A DNA stretch of 64,000 nucleotides from JAUSIK01 sp964362915. GTDB lineage: Archaea; Nanobdellota; Nanobdellia; Pacearchaeales; GW2011-AR1. Below are positions 31,740 to 39,760 of the stretch, in pieces. Location of the stretch: contig CAYIGH010000001.1 in the NCBI GenBank assembly GCA_964362915.1, positions 1 through 64,000 of the forward strand, read 5' to 3'. A model generated the notes under the pieces. That model was not told where the DNA came from and ran no database searches. It saw only the letters and a list, made by a program, of their open reading frames with translations. Within the stretch, counting starts at the first letter, position 1; every line of letters starts with the position of its first letter. The position numbers were made by a program, and so were the translations under genes.

Positions 31740-32035
31740 TAATTAATAAAAAGCCTTTAACAATGGAAGAAGTTGCTGTATACATAAAAAATGCAAAAGA
31801 GAGCCAGCCCTTAAATGATTATCTAAAGAAATTTACGAAACTTTCCTTAGAAAAAGCCAATAAAATTAAAGAGTCTATTGCTGCATTGAACAATCCTAAA
31901 ATTAAAGATGGGCATATTGTTAAGATAGTAGACTTCCTCCCGAAAGATCAAGAAGATGTTAATAAAATTCTTATAGACACCAGTTTAAATGAAGAGGAAT
32001 CTCGCGCTATCCTTGAAATTATTAAGAAAGACTGA
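31736..32035 (+). CDS. rpoF: DNA-directed RNA polymerase subunit Rpo4 (F)
   Basis: 99 residues. LTMEEVAVYIKNAKESQPLNDYLKK and the HRDC-like C-terminal half (AALNNPKIKDGHIVKIVDFLPKD) match Rpo4/RpoF, which with Rpo7 forms the polymerase stalk. Rpo7 is not in the window. ATGA-type overlap with L21e. Confidence 0.92.
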   Translation: MIINKKPLTMEEVAVYIKNAKESQPLNDYLKKFTKLSLEKANKIKESIAALNNPKIKDGHIVKIVDFLPKDQEDVNKILIDTSLNEEESRAILEIIKKD

Positions 32036-32037
32036 AA

Positions 32038-32577
32038 ATGATGGAAAAAGATGACTATGCAATTGTTCTAGATTACTTACCCTATGGCTACCCTATGAGC
32101 GGAAAGCCGATGCCTATAGCTCAAGCCATAGGCGAGAAAACATTGGTGCTGCTTGAGCTAATACCTAGAAGGGGGGCAGTTATAGTCCAAAAAGAAAAGG
32201 TTTATATAGGCCAAGATAAGAGAGATAAGATACATTATATAGTGGGAAGAATCCCATTTGACAAGATCACAGAGACTGCGAAGATCCAACTGCAGGAGTT
32301 TGTAACCGGACTAGTTGCGGAGCAGGAAAAGAAATTTGTTGATTTCTTTAATAAAGCTCAGGCAATTAACACGCGCCTACATCAAATTGAACTTTTGACT
32401 GGATTTGGACAAAAGCATACTCAGGAAATAATAAAGACCAGAGAAGAAAAAGCTTTTGAGTCTTTTGAAGACATAAAGAAACGCGTGCCTAATATCCCGG
32501 ATCCTAAAAAGGCCATAGAACGCAGGATTTTTGATGAACTTGCTCAAAAACAGAGATATCACTTATTTGTAAAGTAA
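32038..32577 (+). CDS. DUF655 family RNA-binding protein
   Basis: 179 residues. Start YAIVLDYLPYGYPMSGKP and IPRRGAVIVQKEKVYIG (OB-like part) then a helix-hairpin-helix region (LLTGFGQKHTQEIIKTREEKAF). The gene order L21e-Rpo4-DUF655 is conserved in archaea, where KsgA usually follows; here S13 follows directly. Probably linked to ribosome or tRNA metabolism. Confidence 0.9.
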   Translation: MMEKDDYAIVLDYLPYGYPMSGKPMPIAQAIGEKTLVLLELIPRRGAVIVQKEKVYIGQDKRDKIHYIVGRIPFDKITETAKIQLQEFVTGLVAEQEKKFVDFFNKAQAINTRLHQIELLTGFGQKHTQEIIKTREEKAFESFEDIKKRVPNIPDPKKAIERRIFDELAQKQRYHLFVK

Positions 32578-32578
32578 A

Positions 32579-33088
32579 ATGACAGAAACAATAAAGATTC
32601 AGAAGAAAAACTCTGATATAGAAGCAGAACCGGAAATATTGGTAAGAATCTTAGGATGCGACATTCCTGGTTCGAAAAATTTGTATCTTGGCTTGACTTA
32701 TATTAAGGGAATATCGTGGGCTGTTTCTAATGCTATTTGTATCAAGTTGCATATTCCAAAATCGAAAAAAATATATGAATTATCAAAGGAAGAAATTCAA
32801 CATATAGAAGAGTTTCTAAGAAAATTGCCTATTCCTGAATTTTTGAAGAACAGAAGATTTGACCAGGAAACAGGTGAAACTATACATTATTATGGTACTG
32901 ATTTGGACATAAAGAAAGAGTTTGATATAAAGAGGCTAATAAAGATGAAGAGCTATAGGGGAATAAGACATGCTACAGGACAGCCGGTAAGGGGGCAAAA
33001 AACAAGGTCACATTTTAGAAACAGAAAAAATAAAAAAACTGCTGGAATAAAAAAGAAGGAGAAAACTATAGAGGGTAAAGAAAAATGA
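32579..33088 (+). CDS. rps13: Ribosomal protein S13
   Basis: 169 residues. VRILGCDIPGSKNLYLGLTYIKGI, the helix-two-turns-helix region, and KSYRGIRHATGQPVRGQKTRSHFR are S13 (uS13) signatures at the small-subunit head. Basic Lys-rich tail. Overlaps S4 by 4 bases. Confidence 0.96.
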   Translation: MTETIKIQKKNSDIEAEPEILVRILGCDIPGSKNLYLGLTYIKGISWAVSNAICIKLHIPKSKKIYELSKEEIQHIEEFLRKLPIPEFLKNRRFDQETGETIHYYGTDLDIKKEFDIKRLIKMKSYRGIRHATGQPVRGQKTRSHFRNRKNKKTAGIKKKEKTIEGKEK

Positions 33089-33597
33089 AGAGAAAAAAAA
33101 GATTATACAGTAGACCAATGAAGCTATATCAAAAGAGCAGAATAGAAGAAGAGAATGTGCTAGTTAAAAAATATGGACTAAAGAATAAAAAAGAAATCTG
33201 GAAGACACTAGCCAGGATAAATTATTTTAGAAAGAGGGCTATGGCTCTTACCAAAGTGTCTGATGAAGAACAAAGAGTATTTTTTAGTAAATTGAAAAAT
33301 ATTGGACTAGACATTAAATCTATTCCAGATGTTTTAGCATTAAAAATTGAAGATCTATTAAGAAGGAGATTGCCTAGTATTGTTGTTTATAAAGGAATTG
33401 CTAATACTGTTAAGCAAGCCAGGCAAATGGTTGTTCATAAGAGGATTAGAGTTCACGATAAGATTATCGATTCTCCTAGTTATATAGTGCCTGTTTATTT
33501 GGAAGATAAGATAACTATAAAAGAAAAAGCTCCTAAAAAATCTGAAACATTTAAATCAGAAAATGACAGTGCTGTTCAGGCAGAGGCAGGCATCTAA
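33085..33597 (+). CDS. rps4: Ribosomal protein S4
   Basis: 170 residues. KKYGLKNKKEIWKTLARI at the N-terminus and the S4 RNA-binding domain RRLPSIVVYKGIANTVKQAR, MVVHKRIRVHDKIIDSPSY. Archaeal/eukaryal type (uS4) without the zinc site. The tail is acidic and short. Overlaps S11 by one base. Confidence 0.96.
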   Translation: MKRKKRLYSRPMKLYQKSRIEEENVLVKKYGLKNKKEIWKTLARINYFRKRAMALTKVSDEEQRVFFSKLKNIGLDIKSIPDVLALKIEDLLRRRLPSIVVYKGIANTVKQARQMVVHKRIRVHDKIIDSPSYIVPVYLEDKITIKEKAPKKSETFKSENDSAVQAEAGI

Positions 33598-34046
33598 TGG
33601 AAAATATTGCAGAAGAAATAACTATGGGAGAAAGTAGAGAAAGGGAGGAAAAAGCGAGGAAAAAGGAGGAGAAAGATAGAATAGGAATCGCCTATGTTTA
33701 TAGTTCTCCAAATAATACTATTGTTCATATTACTGATTTAGCTGGCAATACTTTGTCTCGTGTCAGTGGCGGAATGATAACTAAACATTCTAGATTGAAG
33801 TCGAACCCTACAATAGCAATGTTTGCTGCAAAGAAAGCTGCTGAAAGGCCGCGAGATCTTGGGATTACAAGTTTATATATCAGAATGAGAGCCCAAACAG
33901 GGAGTTCGGGTCATGGCCCTGGAGCCCATGCTAGTATAAAAACGTTGGGAAAAGAAGGATTTAAGATTATAAGTGTTTTAGATACTACAAAAGTTCCTAG
34001 AGGAGGACCAAAAAAGAAAGGTGGCCGCAGAGGGAGGAGAGTGTAA
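33597..34046 (+). CDS. rps11: Ribosomal protein S11
   Basis: 149 residues with a charged N-terminal extension of about 28 residues, then IAYVYSSPNNTIVHITDLAGN, MITKHSRLKSNPTIAMFAAKKAAE and the C-terminal PRGGPKKKGGRRGRRV that contacts the platform rRNA. Classic uS11. Confidence 0.97.
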   Translation: MENIAEEITMGESREREEKARKKEEKDRIGIAYVYSSPNNTIVHITDLAGNTLSRVSGGMITKHSRLKSNPTIAMFAAKKAAERPRDLGITSLYIRMRAQTGSSGHGPGAHASIKTLGKEGFKIISVLDTTKVPRGGPKKKGGRRGRRV

Positions 34047-34077
34047 GATTTAAAAAATATCTTAACATCAAATTAAA

Positions 34078-34776
34078 ATGACTATTATTCAAAACACGCC
34101 TGAAAAGATTATAATAAGAATTGAGGCAAATGAGCCATTAGCTAACGCTATAAGAAGGAGTGTTAGTGAAATACCTGTTCTTGCAATAGACGAAGTAGAG
34201 GTCTTTAAGAATGACTCTGCCTTGTATGATGAGATTCTAGCACATAGACTTGGCCTTATTCTGTTAAAAACTGAAAAAAATATGAATGAAAAAACTAAAA
34301 TAGAATTTAAATTAGTTAAGAATGGGCCCTGTGTGGTTTATGCGGAAGATTTAGATGGGTCTGGCGAGGTTGTATACAAAAAGATGCCTCTTACTATTCT
34401 AGGAGATGATCATAAACTAGAATTGGTTGCGACTGCTATGCTTGGAAAAGGAATGGAACATGCGAAATATATTCCTGGACTTTGTTACTATAGGCATCTA
34501 CTAGAAGTGAGCTCTTCTTCTCCTAAAATAGATCGAATTGTAGAACATTCTAAAGGCCTTATCAAACCTGAGAAAAGTGAGGGAAAATGGATATGTGATC
34601 TAAATGATTCTGAATTAGATGATATAGAAGCAGAAGATAAAGAAGCTATTAAAGATTCTTCTGAAATGCTTCTTGTAATTGAATCTTTTGGCAATATGGC
34701 TGCTAAAGATATTTTATTAAAGGCAATTAATGCATTATCAGATAATTTAGATCTCTTTGAGAAGAAAATATCGTGA
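34078..34776 (+). CDS. rpoD: DNA-directed RNA polymerase subunit Rpo3 (D)
   Basis: 232 residues. IRIEANEPLANAIRRSVSEIPVLAIDEVEVFKNDSALYDEILAHRLGLI (read in parts: NAIRRSVSEIPVLAIDEV, LAHRLGLI) is the alpha-like dimerisation region; LVIESFGNM is the C-terminal return. No Fe-S cluster Cys set is present. In most archaea L18e-L13-S9 follow; here the operon ends at a hairpin. Confidence 0.94.
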   Translation: MTIIQNTPEKIIIRIEANEPLANAIRRSVSEIPVLAIDEVEVFKNDSALYDEILAHRLGLILLKTEKNMNEKTKIEFKLVKNGPCVVYAEDLDGSGEVVYKKMPLTILGDDHKLELVATAMLGKGMEHAKYIPGLCYYRHLLEVSSSSPKIDRIVEHSKGLIKPEKSEGKWICDLNDSELDDIEAEDKEAIKDSSEMLLVIESFGNMAAKDILLKAINALSDNLDLFEKKIS

Positions 34777-34817
34777 ATTCTAGTAATTGGAGTAAATTTC
34801 TGTCCAGAATTTCCGTA

Positions 34818-34862
34818 ATAGATAATTCTCAAGAAACTATTCTAATCAAGAGAATTATCTAT
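34818..34862 (+). terminator. Hairpin after the ribosomal operon
   Basis: ATAGATAATTCTC (34818-34830) and its exact reverse complement (34850-34862) form a 13-bp stem with a 19-base loop, 42 bases after the Rpo3 stop. No T-run follows directly. Likely a 3'-end or processing structure. Confidence 0.55.
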
Positions 34863-34925
34863 AATGTAATTGTTCCTTGATTTTAGTAATCAAAAACGTT
34901 TATATATGATATTTTTTATTTCATT

Positions 34926-35408
34926 ATGATGGGGTCGCTAATTGGCCTATTAAAAAGAGGCAGTGCATATGCTTTTATTGCAGGGGCTTATGGAATAAGT
35001 ATAATTAGTTTAGAAAAACTGAGCGAGGGCCCTGATGAAAATCCAACGAAACTAGAAGAAACTATTATTAATGAAAGAGATAGATATCCTTTATATTTTA
35101 TTGATAGGGGCTTTATAGGAATACTCTTATCTGAAGGAAAGGGCAATAATATAGGAGATATAAACGGGGATTCTTTTTTTGATTTTTTAGAGATTATAGA
35201 TAAGAAGATAGTTTATTTCCAAAATGATAAGAAAGGAAATTTTTACAGAAGAGATATAGCAATATTGAATGGTTTTATGAGATTGGATTATTCTTCAGAA
35301 AAAGGAAGCAGAATTGTAATAGATGACTTAAATGGTGATAAAAGAGCAGATATTATTCTAATAGATTCATCAAGAAATGTCAGATTCTTTGAGAGAGCAA
35401 GGCAATAA
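34926..35408 (+). CDS. FG-GAP/VCBS-like calcium-loop protein, membrane anchored
   Basis: 160 residues. One N-terminal hydrophobic helix (about 13-29) followed by GDINGDSFFDFLEI and DDLNGDKRADIILI, the D-x-N-G-D calcium loops of FG-GAP repeats, each preceding a strand. Probably a short extracellular propeller fragment or binding protein. TATA box TTTATATATG at about 34900-34909. Confidence 0.68.
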   Translation: MMGSLIGLLKRGSAYAFIAGAYGISIISLEKLSEGPDENPTKLEETIINERDRYPLYFIDRGFIGILLSEGKGNNIGDINGDSFFDFLEIIDKKIVYFQNDKKGNFYRRDIAILNGFMRLDYSSEKGSRIVIDDLNGDKRADIILIDSSRNVRFFERARQ

Positions 35409-35440
35409 TCTTATAAACAGTTTAAGATTTTATGCAATGG

Positions 35441-35524
35441 GCGGGAGTGCCGGAGCGGTCAAACGGGCTGCCTTGAGGTGGCAGTGGCTCAGTGCCTGCG
35501 AAGGTTCGATTCCTTCCTCCCGCA
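35441..35524 (+). tRNA. tRNA-Leu (GAG)
   Basis: 84 bases, type II with a long variable arm. Acceptor GCGGGAG/CTCCCGC, anticodon loop CTTGAGG (GAG), T-arm GAAGG-TTCGATT-CCTTC, A73. No intron. TATA box CTTATAAAC at about 35410-35418. Confidence 0.96.
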
Positions 35525-35562
35525 TTGGAAAAAAATAATAAATAACTTAAAACATTTTAATT

Positions 35563-35949
35563 TTACCTGTATTGTGGCCGTATTTTTAGAGATACAGAGT
35601 ATAGTATGAAAGAAAAGAATACTCCTATTGAATCTAAAAGAACATCAGAAAAAGAACTACTTCTTCCTGGAACGAAATACTGATGAAATTCATCTAGAAG
35701 GCTATATGTAAATGATAATATGATTGCTAATGAAATTGAATCTTTATTTTTCCCCTTAACTAAAGATATTAAGAGAAAGAATGTCAAGAGAAAGAATATA
35801 ATTATATGATAAATTATTGTGTTTGTTCCTGTGCCTCCTAGTTTAGGGGTTTTTTCGAATGATAGAGATGAAAAATAGAATATTATAAGTCCAATTGCTA
35901 CTGTAATTGTCCAAGATATTTTATTATGCTTTTCAAACCATTTTATCAT
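35563..35949 (-). CDS. VanZ-like membrane protein
   Basis: 128 residues, four membrane helices. LLDEFHQYFVPGRSSSFSDVLLD is the VanZ family signature between helices 3 and 4. Function in archaea unknown; possibly lipid or envelope related. Confidence 0.85.
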   Translation of the reverse strand: MIKWFEKHNKISWTITVAIGLIIFYFSSLSFEKTPKLGGTGTNTIIYHIIIFFLLTFFLLISLVKGKNKDSISLAIILSFTYSLLDEFHQYFVPGRSSSFSDVLLDSIGVFFSFILYSVSLKIRPQYR

Positions 35950-35991
35950 ATTTTCGATAGATTTATTTAGGATATAAATTTATGCGATATA

Positions 35992-36588
35992 ATGAAGTTT
36001 AACTCTAGAGAAATAAAAGATTTATTTTTAGCAGGAATTATGATTTCATTAGCTTTTGCCATTCTTTTAGCAGGAGGATATAATTCTCTAATTTCATTTA
36101 ATCCTGTTTTATTCTTAGCTTTTATTGTGGCTTTTTTTACAGCAGGAACTGGATTTTTATTGCACGAATTGATGCATAAATATCTTGCCCAAAGATATAA
36201 ATTATTGGCTGAATTTCATGCTTTTTATAATATGTTATGGTTGGCCCTGCTCTTTTCTTTATTTGGCTTTATTATGGCTGCTCCTGGTGCAGTCTTTATT
36301 AGGGGCGCAATTAATAGGGGGAAAAATGGAAAAATATCTCTTGCTGGGCCTATGACAAATATTATCTTAGGAATTATATTCTTGATTCTATTAATGGTAA
36401 ATGGAAATGGAGGAATGCTGGGATTTTTTCTAGGTACTGGCTTGACAATTAACGCCTTGCTTGGGGCCTTTAATATGATTCCTTTAATGCCTTTTGATGG
36501 CGCTAAAGTCCTTGCTTGGAATAAGAGCGTTTATTGGCTTACAACTGGAGCCGCTATTCTTTTGTTTTTATTTGCTCTTATTATATGA
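35992..36588 (+). CDS. Site-2 protease-like membrane metalloprotease (M50)
   Basis: 198 residues, about six helices. HELMH (H58, E59, H62) in the second helix and NMIPLMPFDG with Asp (D169) as third ligand, plus the SLAGPMTNIILG segment of M50 proteins. Divergent from the VanZ-like gene by 42 bases. It probably cleaves membrane-anchored regulators; target unknown. Confidence 0.88.
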   Translation: MKFNSREIKDLFLAGIMISLAFAILLAGGYNSLISFNPVLFLAFIVAFFTAGTGFLLHELMHKYLAQRYKLLAEFHAFYNMLWLALLFSLFGFIMAAPGAVFIRGAINRGKNGKISLAGPMTNIILGIIFLILLMVNGNGGMLGFFLGTGLTINALLGAFNMIPLMPFDGAKVLAWNKSVYWLTTGAAILLFLFALII

Positions 36589-36642
36589 GACTATTACTTG
36601 CTTTGCACAAATGCTTATAAGGACTTTTTATTTATATCTAAT

Positions 36643-37005
36643 ATGGTTTGGAAAAGAGGAAAGAGAGGCAAATCATTATTTAATTTTTTATTTTTTTATA
36701 ATAGTAGAACGGAGAATTTGGAGAATAAGACTAATGAGCGCGAACATTACGACAATAAATTCCTTAAAGTCTTTGATAATTGTAATTACAAAATATGGGG
36801 AAAGAAACTGGAAAAACCTGTTGTTGCGGTTTTTGTCAAAGAGGCTAGAGATTACTTGGCTATGGAAAAAGATCCGATAATTCTTTCTTTTATGATGTCT
36901 AGTTATTTTTTATATGCTGATCAATGCAAGAAAGAAGGATTAGAGCCAAAAATTGGGGAACTTAAATATCGAATAACCAGATACGATCCTCGGCTTTTTG
37001 TTTAA
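36643..37005 (+). CDS. Protein of unknown function
   Basis: 120 residues from ATG 36643 (MVWKRGKRGKS). A TATA-like GCTTATAAGG at about 36608-36617 sits at leaderless distance; a longer frame starts at a TTG at 36598. The C-terminal half (FVKEARDYLAMEKDPIILSF, MMSSYFLYADQCKKEGL) is helical. It lies just upstream of spt5, where SecE is often found, but it lacks a SecE-like membrane helix. Confidence 0.5.
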   Translation: MVWKRGKRGKSLFNFLFFYNSRTENLENKTNEREHYDNKFLKVFDNCNYKIWGKKLEKPVVAVFVKEARDYLAMEKDPIILSFMMSSYFLYADQCKKEGLEPKIGELKYRITRYDPRLFV

Positions 37006-37080
37006 AAAGCAAAACCTTAAAAACCTTTAATTTTTTAAAGAATTACTACTTCTTAATATTGGGGGTAGTGGAGATCAGAA

Positions 37081-37581
37081 ATGATATTTATAGTAAAGGT
37101 AACAACTAATAAAGAAGACAAGGTTATAAATATGATTAGCGAGAGAGCTATTAAAAAAAATCTTTCTATTCTTTCTTTAGCCAGGCCACACGGATTAAAA
37201 GGATATATTATTTTAGAAGCAAGTGATAGAGATTCTGCAGAAGAGTGCGCATTTAATTTGCCTTATGTAAAGGGCATTGTGAAGAAAACAGTTGAATATG
37301 AAGAAATCAAGAATATGCTAGAACCAAAGATAGAAGATTACAATATTGAAGTTGGAGATATTGTTGAGATGATTGGACAAACTTTCAAAGGAGAAAAGGC
37401 AAAAGTTATTAGAATTGACAAAACTAAAGGCGAAATAGTTGTTTCTCTTTTGGGCGCCTCTGTACCTATTCCTGTAACAGTTAAAATAGATAACGTAAAG
37501 GTCATAAGACGCGAAAAAGAAGATAGTGAAAGCAAGGAAGAAATAAAAGAGGAGGATTTAGATTTAGAAAATGAAAGTTAA
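37081..37581 (+). CDS. spt5: Transcription elongation factor Spt5 (NusG)
   Basis: 166 residues: NGN domain (1-85; IFIVKVTTNKEDKVINMI, GYIILEASDRDSAEECAFNLPYVKGIV) and KOW domain (about 93-145; VGDIVEMIGQTFKGEKAKVIRID), acidic tail. It binds the polymerase clamp with Spt4. Overlaps L11 by 11 bases. Confidence 0.94.
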   Translation: MIFIVKVTTNKEDKVINMISERAIKKNLSILSLARPHGLKGYIILEASDRDSAEECAFNLPYVKGIVKKTVEYEEIKNMLEPKIEDYNIEVGDIVEMIGQTFKGEKAKVIRIDKTKGEIVVSLLGASVPIPVTVKIDNVKVIRREKEDSESKEEIKEEDLDLENES

Positions 37582-38329
37582 ATTGATTGTTGATGGAGGA
37601 AAGATGCAGCCAGGACCAGCAGTAGCTCAGCAACTTGGGCCTATGGGAATAAATTTAGGAAAAGTTATTTCTGGTGTTAATGATGCTACAAAAGGATTTT
37701 CTGGGATGAAAGTTCCTGTGGAAATTGATGTTGATTCAAAAACTAAGGAGTTTAGCATAAATGTTTTCTCACCGCCTGTTGCAGAATTGATAAAGAAAGA
37801 GCTTGTATTGGAAAAAGGATCAGGCCAGCCACATACATTCAAAGTGGGGAATATTGCTTTAGAAAGAATTATTTTTATTGCAAAAACAAAAATGCCTAAT
37901 TTATTGGCTAAGGATTTAAGGGCTGCTGTTAAACTTGTTGTGGGCACTTGCGTTTCTATGGGTGTAATGATTGATAATAAGGAGGCGAAAGAAGTTGAGA
38001 AAGATATCACAGGAGGAAAGTATGATAAAGAAATAAAAGATGAAATTACTGATGTTTCTAAAGATAAAAAAGAAAAATTAGAAAAATTCTTTGCTGTTAG
38101 AAAGGCCAAGCAGGAGAGAGATATTAAGGCTGCTGAAGAGGCAAAGGCTGCTGAAGAGGCTGCAGAGGCGGCAAAGAAAGCTGAAGCAGGAGCGGCGGCA
38201 GGGGCTGCGCCTGCTGGAGAAAGTGCTGTTGCTGAGACTGGAAAGAAAGCTGTTGCGCCTGCTGGAGGGAAGAAGGAAGAAGCTAAGAAAGAAGAGCCTG
38301 TGAAGAAGGCCGAAGGAAAGAAGAAGTAA
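37571..38329 (+). CDS. rpl11: Ribosomal protein L11 with Ala/Lys/Glu-rich tail
   Basis: 252 residues; the normal L11 part covers about 1-162 (KLIVDGGKMQPGPAVAQQLGP, NVFSPPVAELI, VVGTCVSMGVMI). About 90 further residues are a charged, Ala-rich helix-forming tail rich in KAAEEAKAAEE-type units and ending KKAEGKKK. L1, L10 and P1, the usual next genes, are absent; tRNA-Pro follows. The tail resembles the flexible ends of stalk proteins. Confidence 0.93.
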   Translation: MKVKLIVDGGKMQPGPAVAQQLGPMGINLGKVISGVNDATKGFSGMKVPVEIDVDSKTKEFSINVFSPPVAELIKKELVLEKGSGQPHTFKVGNIALERIIFIAKTKMPNLLAKDLRAAVKLVVGTCVSMGVMIDNKEAKEVEKDITGGKYDKEIKDEITDVSKDKKEKLEKFFAVRKAKQERDIKAAEEAKAAEEAAEAAKKAEAGAAAGAAPAGESAVAETGKKAVAPAGGKKEEAKKEEPVKKAEGKKK

Positions 38330-38410
38330 ACTACTTGAATATATATTCTCCATAAAGAATTTAGTGGTTTACGGAAAGATTAAAAAGCATAATTCTTTCA
38401 GAAATTATAT

Positions 38411-38484
38411 GGGGTCGTGGTGTAACCTGGTTAGCATTACAGGTTTGGGACCTGTCAGTCTGGGTTCAAATCCCAGCGATCCCA
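38411..38484 (+). tRNA. tRNA-Pro (UGG)
   Basis: Acceptor GGGGTCG/CGATCCC (with one G-T), anticodon stem ACAGG/CCTGT with loop TTTGGGA (TGG), T-arm CTGGG-TTCAAAT-CCCAG, A73. No intron. Confidence 0.95.
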
Positions 38485-38525
38485 TTTATAGAACAATTTA
38501 AAAAGGTTGTAAAATAGGAAACTTT

Positions 38526-38750
38526 ATGGGAGCAAAAACAAAGAAAATTCAAAGTGCAGGAAAATTCGGAGCAGGATACGGAATCAGAGTTAGAAAGAAT
38601 TATAATAAAATTGAAGATCTGCAAAGAAAAAGACAAATATCTCCTTTTTATGAAAAAGCAAGAGCAAAAAGAATCGCGGCTGGAATTTGGAAATGCTTGA
38701 AAACTGGGAAGATATTTGCTGGGCCTGCTTATTATTTGGAAAAGAAATAG
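38526..38750 (+). CDS. rpl37ae: Ribosomal protein L37Ae, zinc site degenerate
   Basis: 74 residues. TKKIQSAGKFGAGYGIRVRKN and KRIAAGIWKCLKTGKIFAGPAYYL match L37Ae (eL43). Of the four zinc-binding Cys only one (in WKCLKTG) is left; the first pair (CPxC) reads SPFY. The fold is probably held without metal. It begins the cluster L37Ae-Rpo12-prefoldin beta. Confidence 0.9.
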   Translation: MGAKTKKIQSAGKFGAGYGIRVRKNYNKIEDLQRKRQISPFYEKARAKRIAAGIWKCLKTGKIFAGPAYYLEKK

Positions 38751-38798
38751 CCTTAAGACAAAGCGAAAGTTTAAAAATCCTTTCTTCTGTATTGTGCC

Positions 38799-38936
38799 AT
38801 GGCTCAATACAAATGTTTCCAATGCGGAAAATCAATAAGCAGCAAGGCACTGGAAAAAAGATTTATCTGCCCGCATTGTGGCGCTAAAATATTTTATAAA
38901 CCGAGAATGCAAAGCGTTAAGCTTAAGGCTGTTTAA
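38799..38936 (+). CDS. rpoP: DNA-directed RNA polymerase subunit Rpo12 (P)
   Basis: 45 residues. YKCFQCGKSI and RFICPHCGAKIFYKPR form the Cys4 zinc ribbon of Rpo12/Rpb12, followed by the basic VKLKAV end. Adjacent on both sides to L37Ae and prefoldin beta, a conserved archaeal order. Confidence 0.95.
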   Translation: MAQYKCFQCGKSISSKALEKRFICPHCGAKIFYKPRMQSVKLKAV

Positions 38937-39278
38937 ATGGATATTTCTAATGATAATGCAAAAACTATCGAAGAATTACATATTTTAGAGCACAATCTGC
39001 AAAATACTCTGGCTCAAAAACAAATGTTTCAAGTTGAATTACAAGAAGTAGAAAATGCCTTATTGGAATTAAAAAAAACGAATGACGAAGTTTATAAGAT
39101 TTTATCAGGAGTTATGATGAGGGCTGAAAAAGAAGATTTGATTAAGGAGCTGGAAGAAAAAAAGAGATTTTTGGAATTGAGAATAAGCTCTATAGAAAAA
39201 CAAGAAAGAATATTGGGAGATAGAAGCACTAAACTAAGAGAAAAACTTAAGGTCTCTATAAATAAAGAGAGAAAATAA
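38937..39278 (+). CDS. pfdB: Prefoldin subunit beta
   Basis: 113 residues, two long coiled-coil helices (about 10-55 and 68-108) joined by the beta hairpin NDEVYKILSGVMMRAEKEDL. It forms the hexameric chaperone with alpha, passing nascent proteins to the thermosome. Starts one base after the Rpo12 stop. Confidence 0.92.
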   Translation: MDISNDNAKTIEELHILEHNLQNTLAQKQMFQVELQEVENALLELKKTNDEVYKILSGVMMRAEKEDLIKELEEKKRFLELRISSIEKQERILGDRSTKLREKLKVSINKERK

Positions 39279-39332
39279 AAATTGTTTTCTGACTACAGTA
39301 ATATTTATATACTTATTAAAACACAAGTTCGC

Positions 39333-39716
39333 ATGGGTTTAAATATAAGAAAACTATTTGGTGGCTCAGATTCTGACGAAGATTATGTTGAAATTGATTT
39401 GGAGTCTGTTGAACCAAAACAAAATAAGGTTTTGGTAAAGCCTTTTGTACTAAGAAATTTTGATGATATAAATGATATTCTAAATTCCTTAAGAGATGGC
39501 TACACAATTGCAGTTATAGATATAAAACCATTGAAAACTAAAGATATTATAGAATTAAAAAGGTCTATTGGAAAGATAAAAAAGACTATAGAGGCATTAG
39601 AAGGATCAATAGCTGGCTTTGGTGATAATATAATAATAGCTACCCCTTCTTTTGCTAAGATACATAGAGATCAGCAGGAAAATAAAAAAGAAAAAATAGA
39701 TTTTATCAATGAATAA
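39333..39716 (+). CDS. sepF: Cell division protein SepF
   Basis: 127 residues from ATG 39333; TATA box TTTATATAC (about 39301-39309) at leaderless distance excludes the longer frame. N-terminal GLNIRKLFGG is the membrane-binding amphipathic helix; LRNFDDINDILNSLRDGYTIAVIDIKPL and the G-x-I-x-x-F-GDNIIIATP part are the SepF core. SepF anchors FtsZ in archaea. FtsZ is not in the window. Confidence 0.92.
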   Translation: MGLNIRKLFGGSDSDEDYVEIDLESVEPKQNKVLVKPFVLRNFDDINDILNSLRDGYTIAVIDIKPLKTKDIIELKRSIGKIKKTIEALEGSIAGFGDNIIIATPSFAKIHRDQQENKKEKIDFINE

Positions 39717-39760
39717 TTCTAGTTGAAAAGGTTTATAAGTTTTTGATTGTTATAGCTTAA

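Noticed and set aside
36494..36880. 128-residue frame overlapping the M50 gene end and the next gene
   Set aside because: Different frame within two better supported genes; composition of a shadow.
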